From contig NZ_JABEMG010000032.1 of the NCBI RefSeq assembly GCF_013004695.1, positions 1 through 38,582 of the forward strand: a stretch of DNA of 38,582 bases, given 5' to 3'. The notes beneath the pieces were generated by a model that was not told the DNA's origin, did no database searches, and saw nothing but the letters and a program-made list of their open reading frames with translations. Positions 14,900-22,171 of the stretch are shown here, one piece after another. This stretch comes from Promicromonospora citrea. GTDB lineage: Bacteria; Actinomycetota; Actinomycetes; Actinomycetales; Cellulomonadaceae. The first letter of the stretch is position 1; every line of letters starts with the position of its first letter. A program made the position numbers and the translations under genes.

Positions 14900-15835
14900 A
14901 TGGTGTCCGATCAGCTCTCCGAGGCGTTCGACCTCGTCCAGGTGCGCGGCGTGCTGTCGGGCGGGTTCGCCGCGGACGGCCCGTGGGTCACGCGCGGCGC
15001 GGTCGAGGGCCTCAAGTTCTTCGCGCTGGCAGCGGGCAGCGCGCGCCTGAGCACCGACGGCGTCGACGAGGCGGTCGAGCTGGCGGCGGGCGACGTCGTC
15101 GTCCTCAACGGCCGCACGTGGATCGAGGCACGCGGCGGGGCGGGCGACGGGCCGCCCCGGGTGGTGGTGCCCGACGCCGACTTCGCGTCGCTGCGCCTGC
15201 ACGGGCCCGACCGCGCGACGGGCGACGTCGTGATCGGCGGCCGCGTCGAGCTGGACCCGGCGGGGTTCGCGCTGCTGGGCCAGGCGCTGCCGCCGCTGGC
15301 GCACGTGCGCGGCGACGGCCCGGCGGCGACCAACCTGCGTGGCAGCCTGCACCGCCTGTACACGGAGGTGACGGCGCAGCGCATGGGCGCGGCGTACGCC
15401 GTCCGGCGCCACGGGGAGCTCCTGCTGCTGGAGGTGCTGCGGGCGTACGTCGAACAGGCCGCGGGTCCGGCCGGCGGACAGGTGACCGGCCCGCCGCCCG
15501 GGTGGCTGCGGCTGCTCGCGGACGAGCGCCTCCGCCCCGCGGTCGACCTCATGCACGCCGACCCGGCCCGGCCGTGGGGGCTGCCCGAGCTGTCCCGCGC
15601 GGCGGCGATGTCGCGCACCTCGTTCGCGGAGCGGTTCCGCACGGTCGCGGGCATGCCGCCGATCACCTATCTCAACCGGTGGCGCATGCTGCTCGCGCAG
15701 CGCGCCCTGCGCAGCACGGACACGCGCGTCGGCACGCTGGCCGCCGAGCTCGGGTACGCCTCGGAGAGCGCGTTCAGCACCGCGTTCAAGCGGGAGGTCG
15801 GGCTGTCCCCGTTGCGGTACCGCGCGAGCGTCTGA
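14900..15835 (+). CDS. AraC-family regulator with cupin sensor domain
   Basis: A 311-residue regulator. The N-terminal half (1 to about 190) resembles the cupin-type AraC_binding domain: 'LKFFALAAGSARLSTDGVDEAVELAAGDVVVLNGRTWIEA', then 'HGELLLLEVLRAYVEQA'. The C-terminal 100 residues have two helix-turn-helix motifs, 'WGLPELSRAAAMSRTSFAERFRTVAGMPPITYLNRWRM' and 'RVGTLAAELGYASESAFSTAFKREVGLSPLRYRAS', a textbook AraC ending. It lies divergently beside the SDR gene and very likely controls it. ATG 14900 has no ribosome binding site, and GTG 14903 is an in-frame alternative. The 16-bp repeats just after its stop share a 9-mer with the divergent promoter. Confidence 0.92.
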   Translation: MVSDQLSEAFDLVQVRGVLSGGFAADGPWVTRGAVEGLKFFALAAGSARLSTDGVDEAVELAAGDVVVLNGRTWIEARGGAGDGPPRVVVPDADFASLRLHGPDRATGDVVIGGRVELDPAGFALLGQALPPLAHVRGDGPAATNLRGSLHRLYTEVTAQRMGAAYAVRRHGELLLLEVLRAYVEQAAGPAGGQVTGPPPGWLRLLADERLRPAVDLMHADPARPWGLPELSRAAAMSRTSFAERFRTVAGMPPITYLNRWRMLLAQRALRSTDTRVGTLAAELGYASESAFSTAFKREVGLSPLRYRASV

Positions 15836-15855
15836 GCGGGCGGGGCCCGCTGCGC

Positions 15856-15911
15856 GACTACCTCGCCAAGTGACTACCTCGCCAAGTGACTACCTCGCCA
15901 GGTGACTACCT
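15856..15911. repeat. 16-bp tandem repeat, about 3.5 copies
   Basis: The unit GACTACCTCGCCAAGT occurs at 15856-15871 and 15872-15887, with one substitution at 15888-15903, and a partial copy follows at 15904-15911. Each full unit contains TCGCCAAGT (TCGCCAGGT in the third), the reverse complement of ACTTGGCGA in the SDR/AraC promoter. The array lies 26 bp upstream of the TTGACT box of the sialidase-like gene. Confidence 0.85.
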
Positions 15912-15936
15912 GGGCGAGCGGCGGGGTGGTGCAACG

Positions 15937-15965
15937 TTGACTCAGAATCACCCGGTCGCTAGCGT
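15937..15965 (+). promoter_or_regulatory. Promoter of the sialidase-like gene
   Basis: TTGACT (15937-15942) and TAGCGT (15960-15965) are separated by exactly 17 bp, giving a strong-looking sigma-70-type promoter. A direct repeat GATCAGAG (15974-15981 and 15984-15991) lies at the start of the predicted mRNA. Confidence 0.65.
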
Positions 15966-16002
15966 GGCGCCGAGATCAGAGCCGATCAGAGAGGTGCCAC
16001 CC

Positions 16003-17241
16003 GTGGTCCTACGTCGCGTCGCCGCCCCGTTCCTCGCCGCCGTCGCCGGCACGGCCCTCGCGGCCCTCGCCCTGCCGGGCGCGGCCGCCCCGGCCACGGC
16101 GAGCCAGAGCACCGGCACCCCACCGGCGGCCGTGAGCGCCGACCCCCCACCCGGCGGCGCCCTGAACGGCACGCGGCTCATGGACGGCACCGCGCTCTAC
16201 CCGCGCGCGATCCGCCTCGAGCACGCAGGCGCCGCGAACGGCACGATCGTCGCGAGCGTCGTCACCTTCGACGACGCCGGCGGCCACGGCGCGATCTTCA
16301 CCAGCACCGACGACGGCCGCAGCTTCGAGCGCGTCGGCACCGTCACCGACCCGGGCGCCGCTCGCGGCCTGTGCTGCTCGACCCTGTACGAGCTCCCGCA
16401 GCAGGTCGGCGACCTCGCACCCGGCACCCTGCTGTGGTCGGCGTCGGTGGGCCAGGACGAGGACGAGTCCACGCGCCGCATGACGCTGCCGGTGTGGGCC
16501 AGCACCGACCAGGGACGCACGTGGGAGCACCTCTCGACGGCGGCGGTCGCACCGACCGCGAAGGGTCTCTGGGAGCCCGAGTTCGCCGTCACCCGCGACG
16601 GACGGCTCGCGCTGTACGTGTCGGACGAGAACCAGCAGCCCGCGCACAGCCAGACGCTCGTGCAGACCACCTCTCCCGACGGGCGCACCTGGGCGCCGCT
16701 CGAGAACGTGGTCGCGGCGCAGGACCCTGACCTGCGGCCCGGCATGCCCGTGGTCCGCCGTCTCCCGAACGGCACGTACCTCATGAGCTACGAGGTCTGC
16801 GGGCCCGTCGAGGACTGCAGGCACTACGTGCGCCGCTCCCCCGACGGCACCACGTGGGGCGACCCCGCGGCCCTCGGCCACCCGGTGACCACGGCGGACG
16901 GCACGCACTTCCGCCACACCCCGAACATCTCCTGGTACGACGACGGGACGCCCGACGGCCGGCTCCTCGCCGTCGGCCAGATGCTGTACGGGGCAAACGG
17001 GGGCGTCCTGCCCGGCAGCGGCGCGACCCTGCTGGCCAACGACGCCGCACCCGAGTCGCCGTGGTCCACCGGACCGGCACCCGTCGGCGTCCTCGACCCC
17101 TGGAACAACTACTGCCCCAACTACAGCCCCACGCTCCTGCCGATGCCGGAGCGCGGCGAGGTCCTGGAGATCTCGACCGGCTACGAGGCCGAGGGCGGCG
17201 CCTGCACCGCCTACTTCGGGGTCGGCGACCTGCCGGACTGA
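16003..17241 (+). CDS. Secreted sialidase-superfamily (BNR-repeat) protein
   Basis: A 412-residue exported protein. The N-terminus 'VVLRRVAAPFLAAVAGTALAALALPGAAAPATAS' is a signal peptide. The body is a six-bladed propeller of the sialidase superfamily with Asp-box motifs 'STDDGRSFERVG', 'STDQGRTWEHL', 'SPDGRTWAPL' and 'SPDGTTWGDP'. Several Cys pairs (for example CCSTLYEL, CGPVEDC) suggest disulphides outside the cell. Sialidase-specific residues (the Arg triad, the FRIP motif) are not obvious, so it may cleave another sugar or only bind glycans. The start GTG 16003 has GAGAGG 8 nt upstream; GTG 15994 is in frame but badly spaced. It is monocistronic with its own promoter and a 3' hairpin, with the 16-bp repeat array just upstream. 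Confidence 0.8.
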   Translation: MVLRRVAAPFLAAVAGTALAALALPGAAAPATASQSTGTPPAAVSADPPPGGALNGTRLMDGTALYPRAIRLEHAGAANGTIVASVVTFDDAGGHGAIFTSTDDGRSFERVGTVTDPGAARGLCCSTLYELPQQVGDLAPGTLLWSASVGQDEDESTRRMTLPVWASTDQGRTWEHLSTAAVAPTAKGLWEPEFAVTRDGRLALYVSDENQQPAHSQTLVQTTSPDGRTWAPLENVVAAQDPDLRPGMPVVRRLPNGTYLMSYEVCGPVEDCRHYVRRSPDGTTWGDPAALGHPVTTADGTHFRHTPNISWYDDGTPDGRLLAVGQMLYGANGGVLPGSGATLLANDAAPESPWSTGPAPVGVLDPWNNYCPNYSPTLLPMPERGEVLEISTGYEAEGGACTAYFGVGDLPD

Positions 17242-17265
17242 CGGCGGGTCCGCCGGGCAGTCAGA

Positions 17266-17304
17266 GCAGCGGCCCCCGTCGTCCTGGACGGCGGGGGCCG
17301 CTGC
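17266..17304. terminator. Bidirectional hairpin terminator
   Basis: Arms 17266-17281 and 17289-17304 form a 16-bp GC-rich stem with one G.U pair and a 7-nt loop. It sits between the sialidase-like stop (17241) and the stop of the minus-strand AbgT gene (17325). Confidence 0.8.
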
Positions 17305-17324
17305 GTGCGCGGGCGGGCCGGGGG

Positions 17325-18869
17325 TCAGCGCACGGGCGCACCGGGCCCGAGCGGGATGCCGAGCCCCCACCAGGCGAAGAACAGCAGCGTCCAGGCCAGC
17401 GTCATGCAGACCGCGAGCGGCAGCGTGTACGACGCCAGCGTGCCGATGCCCGCATCCTTGCGGTAGCGCTGCAGGAACCCGAGCGCCATGACGAAGTACG
17501 GGCTCATCGGCGTCACGGACGTGGACCCGGAGTCGGCGATGCGGAACAGGGCCTGCGTCGTCTCGGCGGGCACGTCGAGCAGCAGGAGCATCGGCACGAC
17601 GATGGGCGCCGCGATGGCCCACATCGCCGAGCCGCTCGTGACCAGCACGTTGACCACGGACAGCAGCGCGAGGATCGCGAGGAACACGACCCAGATCGGC
17701 ACACCCGTCGCCTCGAGCGCCTCGGCGGAGTTGACGGCGATGACGTCGCCGATGTGCGTCCAGTCGAAGTACGCGAGGAACTGGGCGATGGCGAAGAACA
17801 GCACCAGCACGGGCGCCATCTGCCGCACGCCCTCGGCCATGAGCCGTGGCACGTCGCCCGCCGTCTCGATCGCGCCCGAGATCCGGCCGTACACGATGCC
17901 GACCACCGCGAACAGCACGGCCACGATCGCGGCGATGCCGTCGAGGAACGGTGACTCGGTGAGGCTCCCGCCCTCGCCGCGCAGCGGGGACGCCGGGACC
18001 AGCACCACGACGGCCAGCAGCACGACCGCGCCGAGCCCGGTCAGCAGCGCGGCGCGCAGGGCCCTGCGGTCGCGCGACGACAGCTCGAGGCCTGCGACGT
18101 CGTCCAGGTCCGCGTCCGGGTCCGCATCGAGGTCGGGCCGCCGGGCCAGCACCAGCCGGGTGACCAGGGTGATGACGGTGGCGAGCAGCAGCGACGACGC
18201 GATGTTGAAGAACCAGTTGCTCACCGGTGAGACGTACGCGGTCGGGTCGATGATCCGCGCGGCCTCCGTCGTGATCCCCGCGAAGATCGCGTCGTTCGGC
18301 GTCGGCACCGGGCTCGCGTCGTACCCGGACGCGATCGACGTGTACGCCACGACGACGCCGAGGATCGGCGACTTCCCGACGGCCCGGAACGCGAGCCCGC
18401 CGAGCGGCACGAGGATGATGTAGGCGGCCGCGCTGGCCACGTGCGAGACCGTGCCCGCGAACGCGACGGCGAACACGACCCACGAGACCGGCACGCGCGA
18501 CACCGAGACCTTCATGGCCGCCGCGAGGAAGCCGGTGCGCTCGGCGACGGCGACGCCCATGATCACCGCGACGATCGTGCCCATCGGCCCGAAGGTCGCG
18601 AAGTTCTCGACGGCGGTCGACACCGCCATCGCCAGACCCTCGCCGCTGAGCAGGTTCCGCACGACGACGGTCTCGCCGTCGGCCGGGGAGACGACCGAGA
18701 CACCCGCGGCCGCCAGCCCGGCGCTGGTCACGCCGAGGATCGCCGCGAGGATCCAGAACAGCCAGAACGGGTGCGGCAGCGCGTTGCCGACGCGCTCGAC
18801 GACCGCGAGCGCCCGCAGGACGGCGGGCAGCCGGTCGGCCTCGGTGCGCGGTGCGGAGGTGGTGCTCAT
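17325..18869 (-). CDS. AbgT-family transporter
   Basis: A 514-residue multi-pass membrane protein of the AbgT family. Distinctive stretches are 'LPHPFWLFWILAAILGV', 'IASGYDASPVPTPNDAIFAGITTEAARIIDP' (the re-entrant loop region) and 'ADSGSTSVTPMSPYFVMAL' near the C-terminus. About ten to twelve hydrophobic helices are visible, with a charged Asp-rich cytoplasmic loop at about residues 245-265. E. coli AbgT takes up p-aminobenzoyl-glutamate; MtrF and YdaH export sulfonamides. Its direction here cannot be read from sequence. The start ATG 18869 overlaps the stop of the esterase gene by ATGA, so the two are translationally coupled. The cluster context (GntR regulator, amidohydrolase, esterase) suggests uptake of a hydrolysis product. 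Confidence 0.93.
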   Translation of the reverse strand: MSTTSAPRTEADRLPAVLRALAVVERVGNALPHPFWLFWILAAILGVTSAGLAAAGVSVVSPADGETVVVRNLLSGEGLAMAVSTAVENFATFGPMGTIVAVIMGVAVAERTGFLAAAMKVSVSRVPVSWVVFAVAFAGTVSHVASAAAYIILVPLGGLAFRAVGKSPILGVVVAYTSIASGYDASPVPTPNDAIFAGITTEAARIIDPTAYVSPVSNWFFNIASSLLLATVITLVTRLVLARRPDLDADPDADLDDVAGLELSSRDRRALRAALLTGLGAVVLLAVVVLVPASPLRGEGGSLTESPFLDGIAAIVAVLFAVVGIVYGRISGAIETAGDVPRLMAEGVRQMAPVLVLFFAIAQFLAYFDWTHIGDVIAVNSAEALEATGVPIWVVFLAILALLSVVNVLVTSGSAMWAIAAPIVVPMLLLLDVPAETTQALFRIADSGSTSVTPMSPYFVMALGFLQRYRKDAGIGTLASYTLPLAVCMTLAWTLLFFAWWGLGIPLGPGAPVR

Positions 18870-20017
18870 GACGCGCTCCCGTGGTTCGTCGTGGCCTGCT
18901 CCGTCGCGCCCGCCACGAACCGCAGCGGCAGCCGCTCGTCGCGCAGGAACTCCCACATGACCTCGTGGGCCTCGATGCTGTGCGTGGCGTACCCGCCGCC
19001 GGAGTAGCTGTCCTCGCCGGGCCACGTGTGGCCGCCGCCGAGCACGGCGACGTGCGTGACCTCGGCACCGGCGCGGCAGCCGCGCCAGCGCGTGGTCGTC
19101 ACGTCGTGGGCGGTCTGCTCGACGCGGGGCCGCGGCCGGCAGTCGTTGCGCTCGGCCCAGCCGCCGACCCAGTCGCCGACGGCGGGCAGGCCGCGGTCGG
19201 TGTCGCCGCCGTAAGGGATGGTGGCGTCCGCGGTGCCGTGGAACTCGATGACCGGCACGGGCCGTGCGGGCTCGCACGTGGGGTGGCCGGTGCCGTACAG
19301 GGCGGCGGCGACGGGTGCGATGGCGGTGATCCGGTCGGACAGCTCGCACGCGAGGATCGCGGTGAACCCCGCACCGTTGGACTTGCCGGTCGCGTACACG
19401 CGTCGCGTGTCCACGCAGAGCTCGTCCTCGAGGGTGTCGAGCAGGTCGGTGGTGTAGGCGACGTCGTCGACGCCGGGCGCCGAGTAGGGCGCGCCCTCCC
19501 AGGCCTGGCGCTCGCCGTCGCCGGTGCCGACCACGCCGTTGCCGTACGCGACGATCGCGGGCAGGGCGTCCAGGCCGGAGAAGGCCTCGGTGCCCGCGCC
19601 GGTGTTGCCGCGGCCGTGGTAGACGAGCACGACCGGCCAGGCGCGGTCGGCGCGGTAGCCGTCGGGCAGGTGGAGCTGGACGGTGCGCTCGCGCCCGCCG
19701 CTCGTCAGCGTGCGCAGCACGCTGGTGCCGGGCTCCTGGTCGGGCGCGGTGCCGCAGCCCGCCGAGCGGCCGGGGTGGGTCGTGCTGCCCGACGGCGTCG
19801 TGGCAGCGTCGGGCAGCACGGGTGCGGGGGCCGCGGCAGCCGGTACCGCTGCGCCGGCCACTGCGCCGATCAGCACGCCGGTCAGTGCGGCGGCGGCGAG
19901 CGCGAGAGCGGCGGTGCGTCGTCGGCGGGCGGGTCGGGCAGGTGCCCGGCCGGGGGCGCGGCCGGTCGGGGTGGGGCGCGCGGAGCGCGCGGGCCGTGGT
20001 GCTGTCGTCGTTGACAT
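18866..20017 (-). CDS. Secreted CE1/PHB-depolymerase-like esterase
   Basis: A 383-residue exported alpha/beta-hydrolase. A basic N-terminus (RRRR near residue 35) is followed by a hydrophobic stretch 'TAALALAAAALTGVLIGAVAGAAVPAAAA', a signal peptide that is long before the hydrophobic core. The catalytic domain has 'VVLVYHGRGNTG' (oxyanion region), the nucleophile elbow 'GKSNGAG', 'EFHGTADATIPY' (Asp) and 'LGGGHTWPG' (His). This pattern is shared by feruloyl/acetylxylan esterases of family CE1 and by LpqC-type polyhydroxybutyrate-depolymerase-like proteins. Several Cys residues suggest disulphides. ATG 20017 follows AAAGGA. Its 3' end overlaps the AbgT gene. The 156-bp spacer upstream contains a 16-bp tandem repeat, so this pair may have its own promoter. 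Confidence 0.88.
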   Translation of the reverse strand: MSTTTAPRPARSARPTPTGRAPGRAPARPARRRRTAALALAAAALTGVLIGAVAGAAVPAAAAPAPVLPDAATTPSGSTTHPGRSAGCGTAPDQEPGTSVLRTLTSGGRERTVQLHLPDGYRADRAWPVVLVYHGRGNTGAGTEAFSGLDALPAIVAYGNGVVGTGDGERQAWEGAPYSAPGVDDVAYTTDLLDTLEDELCVDTRRVYATGKSNGAGFTAILACELSDRITAIAPVAAALYGTGHPTCEPARPVPVIEFHGTADATIPYGGDTDRGLPAVGDWVGGWAERNDCRPRPRVEQTAHDVTTTRWRGCRAGAEVTHVAVLGGGHTWPGEDSYSGGGYATHSIEAHEVMWEFLRDERLPLRFVAGATEQATTNHGSAS

Positions 20018-20055
20018 GCTGGTCCTTTCCGGGAGGCTCCGACGGGGTGGAGCAC

Positions 20056-20100
20056 GTTCTGGGCAGGTCGAGTTCTGGGGCAGTCGAGTTCTGGGCAGGG
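20056..20100. repeat. 16-bp tandem repeat, three copies
   Basis: GTTCTGGGCAGGTCGA (20056-20071), GTTCTGGGGCAGTCGA (20072-20087) and GTTCTGGGCAGGGC (from 20088) repeat with an exact 16-bp period. The array lies between the creatininase-like and esterase genes, 39 bp upstream of the esterase start on the minus strand. It may be a multi-site operator. Confidence 0.8.
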
Positions 20101-20173
20101 CGGGGCCGCACCCGGTCGGCCGGGCGCCGGTTCCGGGCGGGGTGCGTGGTACGGGGTCGGGTGCGGGTCGCGG

Positions 20174-20941
20174 TCAGGCGGCCGGCCACTCCTCGAGGAA
20201 GGCCGTGATCCGGTCGACGATCGCCGTGACGATCGCCGCGCCGTCCTCGGCGGTGGCCCGGCGGGGGTCGCCGAGCACGCCGTTGGCGCTGAGCCGGTCG
20301 TACGGGAGGGTGAGCGTGGGCTGCGCGTGGTGCCGCGCGGCCCGGGAGACGTCGTCGAGCTGGTCGGGGGTCGTGGTGCCGGGCTCGAGCCGGTCGGTGT
20401 GCACCAGGTGCGGTGCGAGGTGGAGCATCTGCGCGGTCTCCGCCTCGCCCGAGTGCCCGTGGACGGGGCTCGGGTCGAGAGCGGCCACCGCGTCGCCCGC
20501 GAGCGAGGTGAGCGGCGACCACGCCAGCTGGACGCCGGGGTGGCTGACCAGCAGGTCCTGGGCGACGGTCGTGAGGGCCGCGTTGTTGCCCCCGTGGCCC
20601 GTCACGACGAGGAACCGCGTCCAGCCGTGCCGGTGCAGGCTGGTCACGTACTCGCGCACGACGGCGGCGAACGTCGTCGTGGTCAGGGTGATCGTGCCGG
20701 GGAACACCATGTGGTGCGGTGAGACACCGACGGGGACCGACGGGCCGACCACGACGCGGCCCGCGAGCCGCTCGGCGACCCGCCCGACCACGGCCTCGGC
20801 CCGCACGAGGTCGGTGCCGAGCGCCATGCCGGGGCCGTGCTGCTCGAGCGCCCCGGCGGGCACGACCACGACCGTGCCGCGCGCCGCCGCGTCGGCCGCC
20901 TCGTGGGTCGTCATCTCGGCGAGGCGGTACGGCGCGCTCAT
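20174..20941 (-). CDS. Creatininase-family amidohydrolase
   Basis: A 255-residue cytoplasmic metal-dependent amidohydrolase. Conserved metal-site elements are visible: 'VPAGALEQHGPGMALGTD' (E-Q-H-G-P and the G-T-D), 'VTGHGGNNAAL', and 'HGHSGEAETAQML', which corresponds to the usual H-A-G-x-x-E-T-S with Ser for Ala and Ala-Gln for Ser. The family hydrolyses cyclic or linear amides such as creatinine and formylated intermediates, and includes the mycofactocin peptidase MftE; no mycofactocin genes are in view. The start ATG 20941 overlaps the GntR stop (ATGA), so the regulator and enzyme are co-translated. Being directly coupled to a GntR/FCD regulator, it probably acts on the regulator's inducer pathway. 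Confidence 0.9.
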   Translation of the reverse strand: MSAPYRLAEMTTHEAADAAARGTVVVVPAGALEQHGPGMALGTDLVRAEAVVGRVAERLAGRVVVGPSVPVGVSPHHMVFPGTITLTTTTFAAVVREYVTSLHRHGWTRFLVVTGHGGNNAALTTVAQDLLVSHPGVQLAWSPLTSLAGDAVAALDPSPVHGHSGEAETAQMLHLAPHLVHTDRLEPGTTTPDQLDDVSRAARHHAQPTLTLPYDRLSANGVLGDPRRATAEDGAAIVTAIVDRITAFLEEWPAA

Positions 20942-21648
20942 GGCGCGGCCTCCTCGTCCGTGCCGTCGACGTCCCCGAAGTCGGCGGTCTCCAGGGAGGC
21001 ACGGATCGTCGTGAGGTGCTCGCGCGTCAGGCGCTCCGCGGCCGCGGCGTCGCCGTCGCGCACGGCGGCCAGGATGTCGCGGTGCTCCGCGTGGTCGCGC
21101 TGCCGGTCGTCGTACCGGAACCGGATCTCGGTCTGCTCGTCGGCGCGCACGTGCAGCAGCGCCTCGAGCGTCTCCCGCAGGAGCCCGTTGCCCGACGCCG
21201 CGGCCAGCTCGACGTGGAAGTTCAGGGCCGGCCGGTGGCCGTGCACCGGCGGCTCGAGCGCCGTCGCCGTCGCGGCCTCGAGACGCTGCAGCGCGGCGGC
21301 GTCGCGGGCGCTCGCGGCCAGGGCGGCGATGCCGGGCTCGATGACGAGGCGGGCCTCGGCCAGCTCGATCACCGAGCGCCGCGTGATGCGCGGGCGGTGC
21401 GGGTTGGCGAGCACCGTCCGCTCGATCCCCGGGCCGATGTAGGTGCCCGAGCCGTGCCGCAGCTCGACCACACCCGTCGCCTCGAGGCGCCGCAGCGCCT
21501 CGCGGACCGTGGGCGTGGTGACGGCGAACCGCTTGGCGAGGTCGCGCGACGACTCCAGCGCGTCGCCGGGTCCGAGGCTCTCGGAACGGATGAGCCGCAC
21601 GATGTCGTCGGCGAGCTGCTCCGAGAACGATGCTCTGCTCTGAGTCAT
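20938..21648 (-). CDS. GntR-family (FadR/FCD) transcriptional regulator
   Basis: A 236-residue regulator. Residues 5-75 form a winged helix: 'FSEQLADDIVRLIRSESLGPGDALESSRDLAKRFAVTTPTVREALRRLEATGVVELRHGSGTYIG'. Residues 90-225 form an FCD ligand domain, with 'ELAEARLVIEPGIAALAA', 'DFHxEL'-like 'LNFHVELAAASGNGLLRETLEAL' and 'DHAEHRDILAAVRDGDAAAAERLTREHL' providing the metal-binding Asp/His positions. FCD regulators sense small carboxylates. The start ATG 21648 has no ribosome binding site. The overlapping palindromes right at the start (21650-21670) are the obvious autoregulatory site. It heads a four-gene minus-strand cluster with the amidohydrolase, esterase and AbgT transporter. Confidence 0.94.
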   Translation of the reverse strand: MTQSRASFSEQLADDIVRLIRSESLGPGDALESSRDLAKRFAVTTPTVREALRRLEATGVVELRHGSGTYIGPGIERTVLANPHRPRITRRSVIELAEARLVIEPGIAALAASARDAAALQRLEAATATALEPPVHGHRPALNFHVELAAASGNGLLRETLEALLHVRADEQTEIRFRYDDRQRDHAEHRDILAAVRDGDAAAAERLTREHLTTIRASLETADFGDVDGTDEEAAP

Positions 21649-21649
21649 A

Positions 21650-21670
21650 AAGTGACTAAATCACTTAGTC
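21650..21670. promoter_or_regulatory. Overlapping dyad operator at the GntR gene start
   Basis: Two dyads overlap: AAGTGA-N5-TCACTT (21650-21666) and GACTAA-N5-TTAGTC (21654-21670). The AT-rich block includes TTTAGT, a possible minus-strand -10 box 6 nt before the ATG. A dimeric GntR protein bound here would block its own promoter. It also lies 42 bp upstream of the TACCGT box of the divergent DUF2277 gene. Confidence 0.7.
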
Positions 21671-21723
21671 GCACGAGTCGTCAAGGCCGCCCGGGGCCGC
21701 GGCGGGCGGCGTACCGTCGAGGT

Positions 21724-22047
21724 ATGTGCCGGAACATCACCACGCTGCGCGGGCTCGAGCCCGCCGCCACCGACGAGGAGATCACGGCCGCCGCCCTGCA
21801 GTTCGTGCGCAAGGTGACGGGTGTGACCAAGGTCAGCGACGCGACGCGCGAGCCCGTGGAACGGGCGACCGCCGAGGTCGCCGACATCGTGACGCGCCTG
21901 CTCGACGAGCTGCCGGCGCGCCGCCGTCCGCCCACGAACGTCCCGCCGCTGCGCCGCCCCGAGGTCCAGGCGCGCATCGCGCAGCGGATGAAGGAGCGCG
22001 AGGAGCACGAGCGGATGCACGAGCTGGGCATCGCGCACTCGCACTGA
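21724..22047 (+). CDS. DUF2277 family protein
   Basis: A 107-residue protein of the DUF2277 family. It begins 'MCRNITTLRGLEPAATDEEITAAALQFVRKVTGVTKVSDATREPVERATAEVADIVTRLLDEL', where the MCRNI start and the 'QFVRKvtG.tkps' block are diagnostic. The C-terminal part is charged and ends in a His-rich tail 'HERMHELGIAHSH'. The function is unknown. ATG 21724 has TACCGT 6 nt upstream and no ribosome binding site, so it is leaderless. It is divergent from the GntR gene and precedes the Cys leader peptide by 26 nt, although that leader has its own -10 box. Confidence 0.88.
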   Translation: MCRNITTLRGLEPAATDEEITAAALQFVRKVTGVTKVSDATREPVERATAEVADIVTRLLDELPARRRPPTNVPPLRRPEVQARIAQRMKEREEHERMHELGIAHSH

Positions 22048-22061
22048 CGGGGCCGTCCGGC

Positions 22062-22067
22062 TACAGT
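22062..22067 (+). promoter_or_regulatory. -10 box of the Cys leader / cbs-metB transcript
   Basis: TACAGT lies exactly 6 nt before the GTG of the leader peptide at 22074. This is the TAnnnT spacing expected for a transcript that begins at the start codon. Confidence 0.7.
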
Positions 22068-22073
22068 GGCGCC

Positions 22074-22106
22074 GTGCTCACCACGCTCTCCTGTTGCTGT
22101 CACTGA
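22074..22106 (+). CDS. Polycysteine leader peptide (cysteine-sensing uORF)
   Basis: A ten-codon open reading frame, MLTTLSCCCH with a GTG start. It encodes three consecutive Cys (TGT TGC TGT at 22092-22100) followed by His and TGA. It is leaderless, with TACAGT 6 nt upstream. It precedes the cystathionine beta-synthase gene by 65 nt, with no other gene between. In mycobacteria, leaderless short ORFs with consecutive Cys codons are established cysteine-responsive attenuators of sulfur genes, and this one has the same layout. Cys is one of the rarest amino acids, so three in a row in a ten-residue ORF before a cysteine-metabolism operon is unlikely to be chance. No product function is expected; ribosome progress is the signal. 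Confidence 0.85.
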   Translation: MLTTLSCCCH

Positions 22107-22165
22107 CCCTTCACCAGGCCGTCAGTCCCCCCGCGCGCGCCGTCGCGCGCACAGAACAGGAAGAG
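22086..22165 (+). promoter_or_regulatory. Translation attenuator: Cys codons paired with the cbs ribosome binding site
   Basis: CTCTCCTGTT (22086-22095), which includes the first Cys codon, is complementary to AACAGGAAGAG (22155-22165) around the cbs Shine-Dalgarno AGGAAG. There are seven contiguous pairs (22089-22095 with 22155-22161) and three more after one bulged A. Between them lie hairpins ACTGAC/GTCAGT (22102-22107 with 22121-22126) and GCGCGCG/CGCGCGC (22133-22139 with 22144-22150). A ribosome stalled on the Cys codons would hold the left arm and free the ribosome binding site. Confidence 0.7.
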
Positions 22166-22171
22166 ATACAG

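Noticed and set aside
12517-15873. A 1118-codon plus-strand open frame across GAPDH-to-AraC genes
   Set aside because: It is antisense to three well-supported genes (regulator, SDR and part of others), is Arg/Pro/Gly-rich without any domain, and exists because stop codons are rare in very high-GC DNA.
20174-20941. Creatininase-like protein as part of a mycofactocin cluster
   Set aside because: No mftA, mftB or mftC gene is present nearby, and the gene is coupled to a GntR regulator instead.
22133-22150. GC hairpin before the cbs ribosome binding site as an intrinsic terminator
   Set aside because: It is a 7-bp stem with no following T-tract, so it is better seen as part of the leader fold than as a terminator.
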